Assembly (NCBI GenBank): GCA_965153355.1
Contig: OZ231127.1
Coordinates: forward strand, 83,948,001 to 84,012,000
DNA: 64,000 nt
Direction of reading: 5' to 3'
DNA from: Flaccisagitta enflata
Taxonomy: Eukaryota; Chaetognatha; Sagittoidea; Aphragmophora
How positions within the stretch are numbered: position 1 is the stretch's first letter; every line of letters begins with the position of its first letter. The position numbers and the translations under genes are program-made. Positions 9,833-20,599 of this stretch are shown piece by piece. The notes beneath the pieces were generated by a model. The model saw nothing but the letters and a program-made list of their open reading frames with translations. It was not told where the DNA came from and did not search any database.

Positions 9833-10489
9833 CAGCTTAGTGCATAGTTTCCAAGGTTATTGATGCAGGAAGTTGCACTAATCGCTCAGTAGAGTTGTGT
9901 AGCACTATCCAGTTCAGTCTACATATGCTGAAGGCTTGGTAAACCTGCACGTCCTCACTGCTGCAATTACCGTACAAATGGAACATATGATTCAGATGTA
10001 AATTTCAAATTTTTGTTGTATTTTAGAATGTGCCAATAAAAAAATGCCTTAGGGCTAAATTTTCCTCATAGGCAATCCCAATGGGTCAGTCAAGTCTGAA
10101 AATTTTCAACGACCTAATGCAGCCAAACCAAGCACAGCAGAGGCAAAGTTGTTTATTTTGTTGATAGTATGTACAGTCATGAATCAATAAATCCGACTTG
10201 GACTATTTGTTTTCAAAATTTGTCCTCATAACAGTCATCCCTTAAGCAGGGCAAGGGTACCGCTCACCATCTCATGCTTATGCGACTGTTTCCTGTTATC
10301 ACATTATCTGTCTCTGGCTATCACTTAATCAGCATCCTGATTTTTGGTACCACTTGATCAGTATCCTGTTATCACGCGATCAACAACGTTATCATGGGAT
10401 CTGTATCTCTTCTCGATTTTTCGATACCACCATACCAAATCAGCGGTGATTTTGTGGATCACAATTTTAAGACCGCGGTGTGAGCTTCT
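9833..10489. other. Unassigned sequence with an orphan element tail
   Basis: At about 10237-10275 the sequence AAGCAGGGCAAGGGTACCGC then TCACCA matches the tail module of the minisatellite-bearing TIR elements without the rest of the element. A TATCAC/TATC-rich stretch follows at 10290-10400. No gene seen. Confidence 0.5.
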
Positions 10490-10705
10490 TCTCCAATATT
10501 CTACTCCTTCTTCCTCTGCTTCTTCTTTTTCTTTTCCTTTTTTTTCTTTTTCTTTTTCTTCTTATTTTCTTATTTTTCTTTCCTTTCTTCTTCTTCTTCT
10601 TCTTCATCTTTTTCTTCTTTTTCTTTTTCTTCTCCTTCTTTTTCTTTTTCTTTTTCCTTTTCTTTTTCTTTTTTTTCTTTTTCTCTTTCTTTTTCTTCTT
10701 CTCCT
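10490..10705. repeat. Pyrimidine-rich CTT/TTTTC tract
   Basis: Imperfect CTT and TTTTTC array. The poly-Leu, poly-Phe and poly-Lys frames across it are not genes. Confidence 0.92.
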
Positions 10706-11310
10706 TGATCGTCATCTTCAGTTACAGTTGACCAATAGATCAGTTGTTGGCGGATTTTCCATTATCGTATACAGCCAAAAAAAAGAAAAACAAAAGAGAA
10801 AAACAGGTGGGAGCAGTAATGCGAAAACAAGCCATCAACGCCAAAAAGAAAAAGCCCACCATTACCGTCGGACCAACTACCCGACCATCCGACAGACATA
10901 GTGGGTTTTAGAGTCATCTAATACTAACCTGTTCATCTCTTACAAATATTGAAATATTACTTACTCTCTTTCTAATTTTCTTCATGTATTTAATCTATGA
11001 ATTGATCACTTTCCTCATACTAATAATCTCACTCACTTTCTTTCCGTCTTTTTCTCGTGGTCTTTCGTCTACGAATTGATTACTTACCTCATGCTGATAA
11101 TCTCACTCACACTCTCTCTCTTCCTGTCTCCTTCTCGTGGTTTTTCTTGGTCTCGAGAAATGTGGATAATTTGCATCTGCTCCAGATTACGATGATGACC
11201 TATAAAAAGAGTTTGATGGCCCATAAAATAGACTGGCTTCGTGTTGGTAGCGAAGAAGACTCCAAACACGCAGAAGAAGAGGGAAAGGAAGGAGACATCT
11301 ATCGAGGATG
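10706..11310. other. Unassigned sequence
   Basis: A weak decayed copy of the ~150 bp element may lie at about 10800-10925 on the - strand (GGGAGCAGTAATGCGAAAAC, then GGGTTTTAGAGTCATCTAAT). Two similar segments containing GAATTGATCACTT/GAATTGATTACTT and TCACTCA occur about 85 bp apart near 10995 and 11075. No gene seen. Confidence 0.4.
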
Positions 11311-11312
11311 AG

Positions 11313-11393
<81 letters not shown>

Positions 11394-11394
11394 T

Positions 11395-11425
<31 letters not shown>

Positions 11426-11464
11426 TCGTTGTTGTCGTTGTTGTCGTTGTTGTCGTTGTTGTCG

Positions 11465-11554
<90 letters not shown>
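11311..11554. repeat. GTT/GTTGTC microsatellite
   Basis: Near-continuous GTT array with a GTCGTT variant block in the middle (about 11397-11466). It abuts the left end of the 4 kb TIR element. Confidence 0.96.
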
Positions 11555-11555
<1 letters not shown>

Positions 11556-12074
11556 ATGAGTCACGCCAAAATTCGTTCAGTAGATCTCGTCTAGACTTGA
11601 GATAACGGGGGCAAGCATTGTAGATTAACAAATGAAGCCAGGGTATTGATATTTGGAACATAGGACAAGGTGCCGGCGAAGGGGCCAAAATAGGGGTTCA
11701 GAAGGAGCAAAAATGAAAGTTTTGTATCCAATCAAAACTCCAGTTGTATATGGTAAAATGGTGTATTAGGATACCCAAAAAACGAAAATCTATGCAAAAT
11801 CTGGGATGCATATGTGCAAAACGATGATTTCTCAGATTGTATGAGGGTTGTGAGGAATCATCTTTTTTTCTGCCTTTATTTCTTAGTTTTATTGATGCTA
11901 GACCGGTTTTATCATTCAAAAAATGTCACAGACATGTTATTTTACTAAAAGAATAGACAAGCCTTTGTCTCCAGCTCTGTTCTAATGATTTTTACCAATT
12001 TGTCTCAGGAAGATCGAGAAAAGATTGAAAGAAAATGAGACATTTTTATTGCTCTTTCCCCATCTTTTCGTTTT

Positions 12075-12100
12075 TTTTTTCTTTTTCTTCTTCTTCCTCT

Positions 12101-12132
<32 letters not shown>

Positions 12133-12305
12133 TTCTTCTTCTTCTTCTTCTTCTTCTTCTTCTTCTTCTTCTTCTTCTTCTTCTTCTTCTTCTTCTTCTT
12201 CTTCTTCTTCATCGTCTTCATCTTCATCTTCTTCATCTTCTTCATCTTCTTCATCTTCTTCGTCTTCTTCATCTTCTTCATCCTCATCTTCTTCTTTTTC
12301 ATATT
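12075..12305. repeat. CTT/TTC microsatellite
   Basis: Long TTC array with ATC interruptions at its right end. Poly-Ser, poly-Phe, poly-Glu and poly-Lys translations are artefacts. Another CTT/CTA array follows at about 12725-12805. Confidence 0.96.
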
Positions 12306-12326
12306 CTGTTCCACAACGTCTCCTTT

Positions 12327-12650
12327 TTAGATGCATTTGTCAGGAACGCATCCATAAGAGGGTCTGTCTGTCGGTCCATCTGTCAGGTCGTTTGTTGGTC
12401 TGTCTGTGTGTCCGTAATACTTCCTTAAAAATCGTGGTTTTCGGCACTTTCAACTGCGACGATGTAACGTATCAAACCAAACTCTCTTTGGGATGCTCGG
12501 AGGTCATTTATCTGTCTGTCCGTCCATCTATCAGTCCCTTCATATATCTGACATGTCTAGCGCCAAAGTCAAGACACGCAGAGACATGGTCAGGACGCAA
12601 ATTTGCCCGCTAAGGCTTGTTATTCTCAGTTGCTTTTTTGGCCCATCTCA
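12327..12650 (+). mobile_element. ~150 bp GTCC-hairpin element, decayed 5' portion
   Basis: TTTAGATGCATTTGTCAGGA then ACGCATCCATAAGAGGGTC resembles the family start (hairpin, then CTATAAGAGG), followed by TCTG/GTCC-type repeats. The usual 3' end is not found. Low-confidence copy. Confidence 0.3.
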
Positions 12651-12811
12651 TCTGCCTTCACTCTCTCCCCTTTCTTCTTTTCCTTCCTTCCACCCCTCCT
12701 CATTTCGTTAGTATTAAATATTTTATCATCTTCTTCTACTTCTTCTTCTACTTCTTCTTCTACTTCTCCTTCTTCTTCTACTTCTTCATCTTCTTCTTCT
12801 GCTTCTCCTTT

Positions 12812-13232
12812 TATGGGCAGCCGATGACCTATGATTCAACACAGGTCAATTTTGGTTTTGTTTTCTGTCATACATCGTCTCTCTCCATGGCTCGATACAA
12901 ACCTTAAAATAGCCTTCCCAGTCCTCAAATAAACCTCCTTAGACTTCAAATCAGCCTTTCCAGGCCTCGATTTAGCCTTCCCAAGCCCTAAATCAGTCTT
13001 CCAAGGTCCAAGGTCAGACTGGCCGTCTCAATTTTTGAATTGATCCTCCCAGGCCTCAAATCACTAATTGAGTCTCTAATCACCCTAATAAAGCCTCAAA
13101 TTACCATTTCTAGGCCTCATATCACTCCAATAAAGTCGGAAGTCCAATCTCAGTTCTGAAATTTGCTATTCTTCAAATCAACCCTGTATAGAATCATAGA
13201 TCATTAGATCCTCCGGGGCCAATGCCTTATTT
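12812..13232. mobile_element. Minisatellite-bearing TIR element, copy C (degenerate)
   Basis: The left end GGGCAGCCGATGACCTATG is followed by GATTCAACACAGGTC. The right end (about 13193-13232) carries the degenerate complement AATCATAGATCATTAGATCC then CCGGGGCC. In between is a strongly decayed ~21 bp array of the CCTCAAATCAGCC(TTTCCAGG) type. An orphan family tail (GGGGCATCGGGAACCGCTGA) lies at about 13417 after the nested element at 13262. Confidence 0.5.
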
Positions 13233-13261
13233 GTACAATTGATTAAATTAAAGATTACTTT

Positions 13262-13410
13262 AACAAGGCCGGATACACGGCAATACAGTCGCGGACGGTT
13301 GGGCAGGAGCAGTAATGCGAAACTGATCGCAATTCAGAAATGTTACGGACGGACGGACGGACCGACGGACCGACACGGCAAGGTGTAGAGTCGCGTGTCC
13401 GCGACTAAAA
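13262..13410 (-). mobile_element. ~150 bp GTCC-hairpin element, copy on minus strand
   Basis: Well-preserved copy. It reads, on the + strand, AACAAGGCCGGATACACGGC at the left, GTCGCGGACGGTTGGGCAGG, a GGAC tract, then GTGTAGAGTCGCGTGTCCGC and GACTAAAA at the right. The terminal hairpin GTCGCGGACACGCGAC is perfect here. Confidence 0.75.
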
Positions 13411-13489
13411 ATAAATGGGGCATCGGGAACCGCTGACCAGTTGACGCTTTAGCGACCTGTTTCCTTTTCTTCTTTACCTTTGTTCTCTT

Positions 13490-13518
13490 CCTCTTCCATC
13501 TCTCCACCTCCTCTTCTT

Positions 13519-13561
<43 letters not shown>

Positions 13562-13722
13562 TTCTTCTTCTTCTTCTTCTTCTTCTTCTTCTTCTGCTTC
13601 TTCTTCTGCTTCTTCTTCTTCTTCTTCTGCTTCTTCTTCTTCTTCTTCTTCTTCTTCTTCTTCTTCTTCTTCTTCTTCTTCTTCTTCTTCTTCTTCTTCT
13701 TCTTCTTCTTCTTCTTCTTCTT
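13490..13722. repeat. CTT microsatellite
   Basis: TTC/CTT array with a few CTG interruptions. Confidence 0.96.
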
Positions 13723-14247
13723 GTTTTGTTTTCTCTCCTATTCACTTTCCCTCGCAAAGTCGCCCAGAGCTTGACGCCAGTTGACCTGAAATGATCGCCA
13801 TCAACTTCAGTGGTAACCTGACCCTGATTTTGCATATATTACATTTCTAGAAAAAGTGAAATCTAGTCTGTTTTGGGGCGCTTTTTAAGATATCTAAAAA
13901 AATAGTACTATTTTACTATATTTTTTACCATAACTCTTTGTGATGAATTTTTTTGATAATTCTGACTGCAGATTTCATCTCAGGTGATAGTTTCCGGTTT
14001 GTTTGATATGTCACACTATATACTTTTGCAAAAGAAATAAAAAATTAAACTTGGCTATTTAGCATTGTTTTATATAGTAATGTGGCCAAAAAATAAGCTT
14101 TTATGATACTGTTGTTGCCCCGGTTGACACCGTGCAAGACAACAAAATGAAAGGCTCGCTCTTGACATTTTTCTGCCCATTCTGTAGCCAGAGAACATGA
14201 TTTCAAATGAGTTGAGAGGGTAGCTTTTGTTTTCCTGTCGAGGGTAA
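13723..14247. other. Unassigned interior of the 4 kb TIR element
   Basis: AT-rich sequence with no ORF, inverted repeat or tandem repeat that I can support. Confidence 0.5.
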
Positions 14248-14320
14248 ACAAGGCCGTATACACGGCAGCATTAGTCGCGGACGGGTGGGCAGGAGCGGAA
14301 AACCTCAAAAAGTGACTAAA
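14248..14320 (-). mobile_element. ~150 bp GTCC-hairpin element, internally deleted copy
   Basis: The 3' end (ACAAGGCCGTATACACGGCA), the GTCGCGGACGGGTGGGCAGG block and a terminal TGACTAAAA are present, but the GTCC tract and hairpin are missing, giving about 73 bp. Confidence 0.55.
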
Positions 14321-14352
14321 AATGATATGATTTTTTGCTTCAACAACCTTCA

Positions 14353-14491
14353 CGGGAAGACGCCGTTTTGCATAGAGGATGCAAAATCGAAAAATCTCAA
14401 AACATACAGACCTTCCAAAATTGATTTTTAAGAAATGTATGTTCTCATAAATGCAAAAAATGCTACCTAAATAAAAAACGGCGTCTTCCCG
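14353..14491. mobile_element. 139 bp MITE with 17 bp perfect TIRs
   Basis: Left CGGGAAGACGCCGTTTT (14353-14369) and right AAAACGGCGTCTTCCCG (14475-14491) are exact inverted complements. AT-rich interior, no ORF. No target duplication could be assigned. A sharply GC-rich inverted pair in an AT-rich background argues for a mobile unit. Confidence 0.55.
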
Positions 14492-15520
14492 CTCCGGAAA
14501 TGTTTTATTCGAAAATAAAAAAATCACACCTGATTTACACAAAATGATGTGAAAACCCCACTTAATGTTGACCGATTATCATAAAATTTGTTATGAAGCA
14601 ACCTCGGGCAATACCTTACACTGTCCTAAAATCTCAAGTGGCTGCGGTTACAGGAAGTAGGATTCTTTTACAGAAAAAGATATGTTGTCAAATTTTCAAA
14701 TACCTAATTGTCAACTGATATTTTATGTGTTAATTTTTATTCAGCGTCCTTAGCATGAGATTTAATGGTCGAAAAAAACTTACGTCATATCTTGATAGGT
14801 ACTCTGAGGGATTCGACCAAAAAAATTAGGATATCAATGACAAATGTATCCACACTGATGTTGTGAATTGATACGTTTCCAAAGAATTGTCATGGCCTTA
14901 TGCAATTTTTCTTCATTTTAGACGTTTCCTTTTACAAAATACTTTTTAAAAGTTCTTAAAGAGGGTCAAAACTCAACTATTTTTGGAGAAATACATCTAA
15001 TGAGCTCCGCCACGAAGTTTCCAGCCAAAAAAGATGCTGCTTTTACACGATTTACGGTGCAAAGCAAACTGGTCCTGCAAACCCGCCATTTTACCGGCTC
15101 CATGTCATAGACTAATAAAATGACATGAGTATTTTCCCATTTGACAGATTTTCCATCGAAAATGAAGAATTTTGCTAGTCTTCATTTTCTTTTTTCTTTA
15201 GATATTCATGCGATAGGGGCAAGATTGATCTCAAAGGATTAATAAGCTGACAAATGTTTTAAACTACTCAAAAAACATCACTGATTCAAGCCTTTTTTGG
15301 CTTGTTGATTCAAAAAGCGTATTCATGGATACGCTCCTAGCAATGGCAAATGAGAAATATTCTTACAGAACATACTGTGGGAATGTTGTAGCAAATTTAA
15401 TTCTAAGCAATGTTCCCTCAAAAAATTTCTCAAAATATTGATATTTTAGCATAAATACATGGAAATGCGTTTCCATGGCAACCAAGTATCATGGGGAATA
15501 AATCATTCCTTCATTAATTT
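14492..15520. other. Unassigned interior of the 4 kb TIR element
   Basis: AT-rich with no credible ORF. Short A/T homopolymers are frequent. Decayed, non-coding filler or diverged transposon sequence. Confidence 0.5.
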
Positions 15521-15782
15521 ATATTCCAAATATCAGCCCTCTAGTTTCATTTGTTCTTCCATAGTGCTTGCCCCCATTATCTCAAGTCTAGACGAGATCT
15601 ACTGTTCGTTTTGGCAGCGGAATCGCCGAAACGAGTGAACACCAAGACGAAGACGATAACTATTAATCAATCGCAGTTTCGGAAAATATTTCCAGTTACT
15701 TGCTTGTTGCTTAGCGACTTATCAGAGAAAGTGTCCGTTTCGAGCTTGCTACTAGCTAGATTCGATAGGTCACTAGGTAGAA

Positions 15783-15925
15783 CAGACCACCAAATTCCAC
15801 CCTGATGGGAAATGAATCCTTTACGACACACTATCCCGCTCAAGCCACCTACACAGACCACTAAATCCGACCCTGATGGGAAAAAAGTCCTTAAGTACAC
15901 GTTATCCCGCTCAAGCCACCAACAG
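15783..15925. repeat. Two-copy ~72 bp tandem repeat
   Basis: Two adjacent copies share ACCACCAAATTCCACCCTGA / ACCACTAAATCCGACCCTGA, TGGGAAA, and TATCCCGCTCAAGCCACC. Function unknown. Confidence 0.75.
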
Positions 15926-15960
15926 TTACACAGCCAATACAGGTAGTAAGGGAAGGCATG

Positions 15961-16552
15961 TACTATCTTGGAAAAAATAAAAGTCCAGGACGTTTTGTCA
16001 TATTTTAGCTTTGATATACATGATTTGATGTAAAAGTTGGTGACCAAAATGAAGCTAATAAACAGGGCCAGCAAATGGCGCCAAGCTGAGACTCATAACT
16101 CCTATCTTTAGATTTTACATCAAGATAAGTGAAAATGTTGATTTCAGGGAATGGACAGAAAAATAGAACAGAATATAAACACATGATGTTTTGTTGCAGC
16201 GTTGCTTTGATATGCAAAATTTAAAAGGAAAATCGGTGACCATTTTAAAGCTATTGATATGGGCTATCTATTGCCGCCAAGCAGAGACTCATAGGTCTAT
16301 TTGTTTGGATTCGACACCAAAAGAGTGGGAATGTCGATTCTCAAAAATTGTGAAAAAATTTTGTGGAGGTATTTTGCTTCATAATGGCTTGATACTCTTT
16401 TCCAAGGCATGCCCTTACAGATCCAGGCACTTCTTATACTCTAAAAAGGTTATTCCAAATACTGGGCTCACAAAAATAGTCATATTTTGATCAGATTTGA
16501 AAAATAATCATTCCTTTATCCAGCTTGGACTTTTATTTTTTCCAAGATAGTA
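15961..16552. mobile_element. ~590 bp TA-flanked MITE with 25-27 bp perfect TIRs
   Basis: TACTATCTTGGAAAAAATAA plus AAGTCCA at 15961-15987 is perfectly inverted at 16526-16552. The outer TA dinucleotides are the likely target duplication, so this is Tc1/mariner-like. Inside, a ~190 bp direct repeat occurs twice (GCTTTGATAT... near 16010 and 16204, both with TTGGTGACCA/TCGGTGACCA and GAGACTCATA). No ORF spans it, so it is non-autonomous. Confidence 0.75.
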
Positions 16553-16722
16553 ATCACATATCCTCATTCTCTATGTATCTGAGTAACTTAAATCTAGTCC
16601 TCTTTTGGCCTTTTTATCAGTTCCGCATTTCATTATCTTATTCTGCTGTGCGCATATCTGCCTGTCTGTCTGTCTGTCCGTCTGTCTGTCTCTCTTTCAC
16701 CGTCACTCATCCACTGCCTCAC

Positions 16723-16935
<213 letters not shown>

Positions 16936-17640
16936 CTTCTCTAATTTTCTGCGACATCTCCATCACCATGAAATATGGGTTTCATGGGGCCTAAAGATTC
17001 CGACATTGCTGGAATACAGATGGTCGACATCATCGTCGTTTTCAATCCAAGTTCTTCTGCATTTTTTTTTCTTTCTTTTTTTTTTGTGGCAGTGGCTCAA
17101 CGTAAAGACGGGCAGATTCTCCCCTAGTCACCTGTAAAATATTCTACGACCTGCTTTCACGACTCCTGCCCTCGCTTTATAAGCAAATTTGAAACTACTC
17201 AAAAAGTGCCAATTCACTACACTTTACCTATTCTGGTAGACTGTTACTTCCACCTATCTCGTTTTCCCGTTTTCCCTTCCCAATTTTCCAATTCCCCCTT
17301 CTCCCCTCCTTCGCTGCCCTTTTCTTTTTGCTCTCGTTTCTCTTGTATCATCCCATCAATTTTAAAGGAGGAAAGAAAAGCGATAGAGTTTACAATGTAC
17401 GTACATGTATGTCAGTTTGGTATCAAAAACGACAAAAAAGGAAGGCAGGGATGGAAGGCAGGAATGAAAGGAAAGGCTGGAATGAAAGGAAAGTACTTTC
17501 AAGGGAGGAAGGGAAGGAAGAAAAGAAAAGAAAGAAAAGGAAAGGATTAACCATAAGGAGAGAAGAAAAGAAGGTAAAGGACCAGAGGGGATACAAGCAC
17601 GATTGCGAGGAGATTCAATGAACAGAGAGAGATGGAGACG
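16936..17640. other. Unassigned sequence with GGAAA-rich tract
   Basis: Pyrimidine-rich to about 17340, then a purine-rich GGAAGGAAAGAAAAG segment (17430-17590). No gene seen. Confidence 0.5.
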
Positions 17641-17925
17641 GTGAGGACAGTAATGATAGTAAATACAGGTAAGACAGTGTAGACAGTAAAGACAGTAAAG
17701 ACAACATAGATACCAAAGAAGAAAAGATATAATGATTGAGGAAATACAACGTGGATGGTGATGACAGATGATAAACAGGAAGTGAAGAAATCAAGGACAG
17801 GGGAGGCAAACGAAAGTGAACTCAATGAGGACAGAAAAGACTGTGAAGACAGCAAAGACAGTAACTACAGAAAAGACAGTAAAGGCAGCAAAGACAGACA
17901 AGACAGTGAGAGTGAGGCAACTGGG
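17640..17925. repeat. Degenerate GACAGTAAA short-period repeat
   Basis: Imperfect 8-10 bp repeats of GACAGTAAA and GAAGACAGCAAA at 17640-17700 and 17830-17910. The open frames on both strands follow from the period. Confidence 0.6.
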
Positions 17926-17982
17926 GGACGTTGACAGGGCTAAAGGCGATAAGTTATCAACTTGCCAAGGCTTTCCTTCCTT

Positions 17983-18146
<164 letters not shown>

Positions 18147-18264
18147 CTTCCTTTCCATTGTTTTATCTCGGGTTCTCGACACCATGTCCATGATTGCCAT
18201 TCCAAGTTGTCTGGTGCCATGCTATGGCAGCTTCCGAGTGGTAAATTCATTGAAACAACGCTAT

Positions 18265-18523
18265 AGGGCGTGTTTCTAGTGAGCGCCAAAAACGCGTTTG
18301 TTCCCATGAAACGCGATAACATATTCAAGAATTTCTACTGTCCCACGAGGGAGTGAGCGAAGTGAGTGAGCGAGCCCGTGAACGGAGCGAGCGAGCGAAG
18401 CCAGCGTAGCGAAGCGGAGCGCTGCGGAGCGAGTGAGCGGAGTGAGCGGTGCGAGCGAACAAACATAGCGAGCGACCGAGTGGCCCGTTCAAAACGTGAT
18501 CGTCTTTGACTAGAAACCCCCCC
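18265..18523 (-). mobile_element. CGCTC-core MITE, copy 1
   Basis: Left end AGGGCGTGTTTCTAGTGAGC, right end TCGTCTTTGACTAGAAACCC. Next to the left end is AAAAACGCGTTTGTTCCCAT, then CCCACGAGGGAGTGAGCG. The middle is a long run of GAGCGAGCGAAGC-like motifs. The same order, reversed, appears at 19461, 23021, 32388 and 44341, and in this orientation at 44597. No ORF, so non-autonomous. Confidence 0.75.
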
Positions 18524-18798
18524 ATTGTCGTTCTTGCCACAAGCGAGGAAGGAATTATCATAGATTGCGATGTAAATGTAGCTGAAAGGATGTTTCACTG
18601 GTTCAAGCCAAGGTCTAATTGTCCTTCGTTTATCTTTCTGTATTCCGACTTGATTGTTATCGTTTTCATATTCCATTCTTTCTCCCATCTCGTTTCTCAC
18701 TTTGAGGCAGCGGTTCCTCAGCGTTGACTATGGTTCATGAACACCACGAAAAGCCAGTGCAACCCTTCCCTTTGAGTAATTGACTTTGCACCTATCCT
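18524..18798. other. Unassigned spacer
   Basis: No gene or repeat supported between the MITE and the next TIR element. Confidence 0.5.
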
Positions 18799-19345
18799 TT
18801 TGGGCAGCGGACCCAAAGGGCTGATGTCCTGTAGGACACAGGGGACAATTTCGAGACGTCCGTCCGTCCTTCCATCCGTCTGTCCGTCCGTCCTTCCATC
18901 CTTCCGCCCCCCCCTTGGCCATTGGAGTCTCAAGTCAGCAGTCTCAGGCCTGATTTTGGCCCTCTGAGCCCTCTGAGACCTCAATTTTGCCCTCAAGAGC
19001 TCATGTGACTCATGATCTCATATCTGCCCTCAAGACCTCAATTCAGCCCTCCAGACCTCAAATTAGCCCTTCAGGACTCAAATAAACTCTTCAGGCTTCA
19101 AATTTGTCCTCCAGGTTTCAAGCCTGCCCCCAAACCTCAAATCTGCTCTTTTGGACTACATTCGTCCATCCCGACTTCAAATCCGCCTCAGGACGTCTCG
19201 AAATTCCCCCCTGTGTCCTACAGGACATCGGCCCTTTGGGGCCGCTGCCCTGCACTCACTCCACTACTTCACTTGATCACTCCAAGCAGGGCATCGGGAA
19301 CCGCTGACCATTTGCGATCCTTGGATGACTTGTTATACTATTGTC
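18799..19345 (+). mobile_element. Minisatellite-bearing TIR element, copy D
   Basis: Left end TTTTGGGCAGCGGACCCAAA, then GATGTCCTGTAGGACACAGG, TTTCGAGACGTCC and a GTCC tract. The right end at 19185-19253 is the inverted complement (GGACGTCTCGAAATTCCCCC, then CTGCCC). The core is a ~21 bp CCTCAAATTAGCCCTTCAGG-type array. A ~90 bp tail follows with AAGCAGGGCATCGGGAACCG then GATCCTTGGATGACTTGTT. Nearly the same structure occurs at 22015 and 26765. Confidence 0.8.
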
Positions 19346-19460
19346 TTTAAGCTGGTGGCTTGAAGGAGCTGAAGTTCTTATGTCCACCCGTGTTTCACCT
19401 TACATGTTTTATTCTCATGACCACTGGCCTCTAAAGCTCTGTTCAGGTTTTATGCACTAA

Positions 19461-19730
19461 GGGGGCGTTTCTAGTCAAAGACGATCGTGTTTTGAAAGGG
19501 CCACTCGGTCGCTCGCTACGTTCGTTCGCTCGCACCGCTCACTCCGCTCACTCGCTCCGCAGCGCTCCGCTTCGCTACGCTCGCTTTGCTCGCTCGCTCC
19601 GTTCACGGGCTCGCTCACTCACTTCGCTCACTCCCTCGTGGGACAGTTGAAATTCTTGAATATGTGTTCACACTGTTATCGCGTTTCATGGGAACAAACG
19701 CGTTTTTGGTCTTCACTAGAAACACGCCCT
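19461..19730 (+). mobile_element. CGCTC-core MITE, copy 2
   Basis: Left GGGGGCGTTTCTAGTCAAAG, right TTCACTAGAAACACGCCCT; the termini are imperfect inverted repeats. The core from about 19500 to 19640 is almost entirely CGCTCGCTC/CTCACTCCG motifs, and a CCCTCGTGGGACAGT block follows. Confidence 0.8.
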
Positions 19731-19850
19731 AATTCTACAATTACCTCGAAGTTGTTCAAGATTAGTTCCTGAGGCTCAGGCTGCGCATTGCTTAGTGAGT
19801 CTACAGCAACGCTTAAACAACGCCTAAGCAGTGACTGTAAACTACGTCTA

Positions 19851-20171
19851 TTAAAGCGCCCCAAACTTCAACTATGGCTCTCACCAATCTTACCACAGTT
19901 AAAAGATATTCCATGCAAAATTTTGGGCCTCTGAGATAGCAGGAACCTTTGTTAGGGTGAGGTTGAAGTTTGTACTGAATTAGCATTGAAATCAGTATTT
20001 CTATTATGCAAATTTTGTCTCTGCCATAAAATTCTGTGGAAATTTCATTGTCACCCAAACAAAGGTTCCTGCTGTCTCAGAGGCCCAAAATTTTGCATGG
20101 AATATTTTTTTACCAAGCCTCAACTGTGGTAGGATTGGTGAGAGCCATAGTCAAAGTTTGGGGCGCTTTAA
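19851..20171. mobile_element. TTAA-flanked palindromic MITE, ~313 bp
   Basis: TTAA at 19851-19854 and 20168-20171 flank AGCGCCCCAAACTTCAACTA ... and its inverted complement ending AGTTTGGGGCGCT. The arms extend about 110 bp each (GCTCTCACCAATCTTACCAC and CATGCAAAATTTTGGGCCTC are both mirrored), so most of the unit folds back. TTAA duplication is typical of piggyBac-type transposons, though the terminal bases are not the usual CCC, so the assignment is tentative. Confidence 0.75.
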
Positions 20172-20409
20172 GTGACGTACTGTAAACAGTGTTTAACCAG
20201 CAGTTACACGTAGTCGGGTTCTCCAAACACCAACCAGGTTTATAACCTCCCACCTTCTTCCTTTGTAGACAAAGTCAAGACATTCTTTACACATTTGCTG
20301 CTCACCATACTGACTAGTGGTTTTCTAGGAGCACGGAGTACCACCAACCATACATGAATGACGTTACATCTTTTGACGACTGGAATTTTCACTCTTTATC
20401 CGTTTCCAT
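20172..20409. other. Unassigned spacer
   Basis: No supported feature. Confidence 0.4.
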
Positions 20410-20520
20410 TTCTCCCGCTTCCTCCACTTCTTCCTCATCTTCCTCGTCTTCCGCTTCCTCCCCTTCTTCTTCATCTTCCCTCTCTTCCTCTTCCCCTCCT
20501 TCTCTTATTCGTCCTCATCC
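20410..20520. repeat. Degenerate CTT/CCT tract
   Basis: Pyrimidine-rich CTTCCTC repeats with no credible coding. Confidence 0.8.
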
Positions 20521-20599
20521 GGCTCTACCACGGCTTTAACTCCCTCAATTGGGATTTGAATCCGTCCCTCTATATCATCCAACATCTCACGCTTATCAA

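Larger units (their letters stand above)
11566..15615. mobile_element. ~4 kb non-autonomous TIR element
   Basis: The left block 11575-11619 (CAGTAGATCTCGTCTAGACT then TGAGATAACGGGGGCAAGCA) is matched, inverted, at 15563-15605 with one or two mismatches. Weaker homology continues inward to about 11665 and 15520 (GATATTTGGAACATA versus GATATTTGGAATATA). This gives inverted repeats of roughly 90-100 bp. No transposase is visible inside. The interior holds CTT microsatellites and several nested small elements (12812, 13262, 14248, 14353). Target duplication not resolved because the left flank is a microsatellite. Confidence 0.6.

Noticed and set aside
11187-11688. Long poly-Thr, poly-Cys, poly-Asn, poly-Leu and poly-Val open frames
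   Set aside because: They are six-frame translations of a GTT microsatellite; both strands and all frames are open, and there is no flanking non-repeat coding sequence.
12035-12613. 192-residue poly-Ser frame and opposite-strand poly-Glu/Lys frames
   Set aside because: Pure CTT microsatellite translation.
14045-14542. 165-residue minus-strand ORF
   Set aside because: It runs through a copy of the ~150 bp element and the 139 bp MITE, so it is a composite of unrelated insertions.
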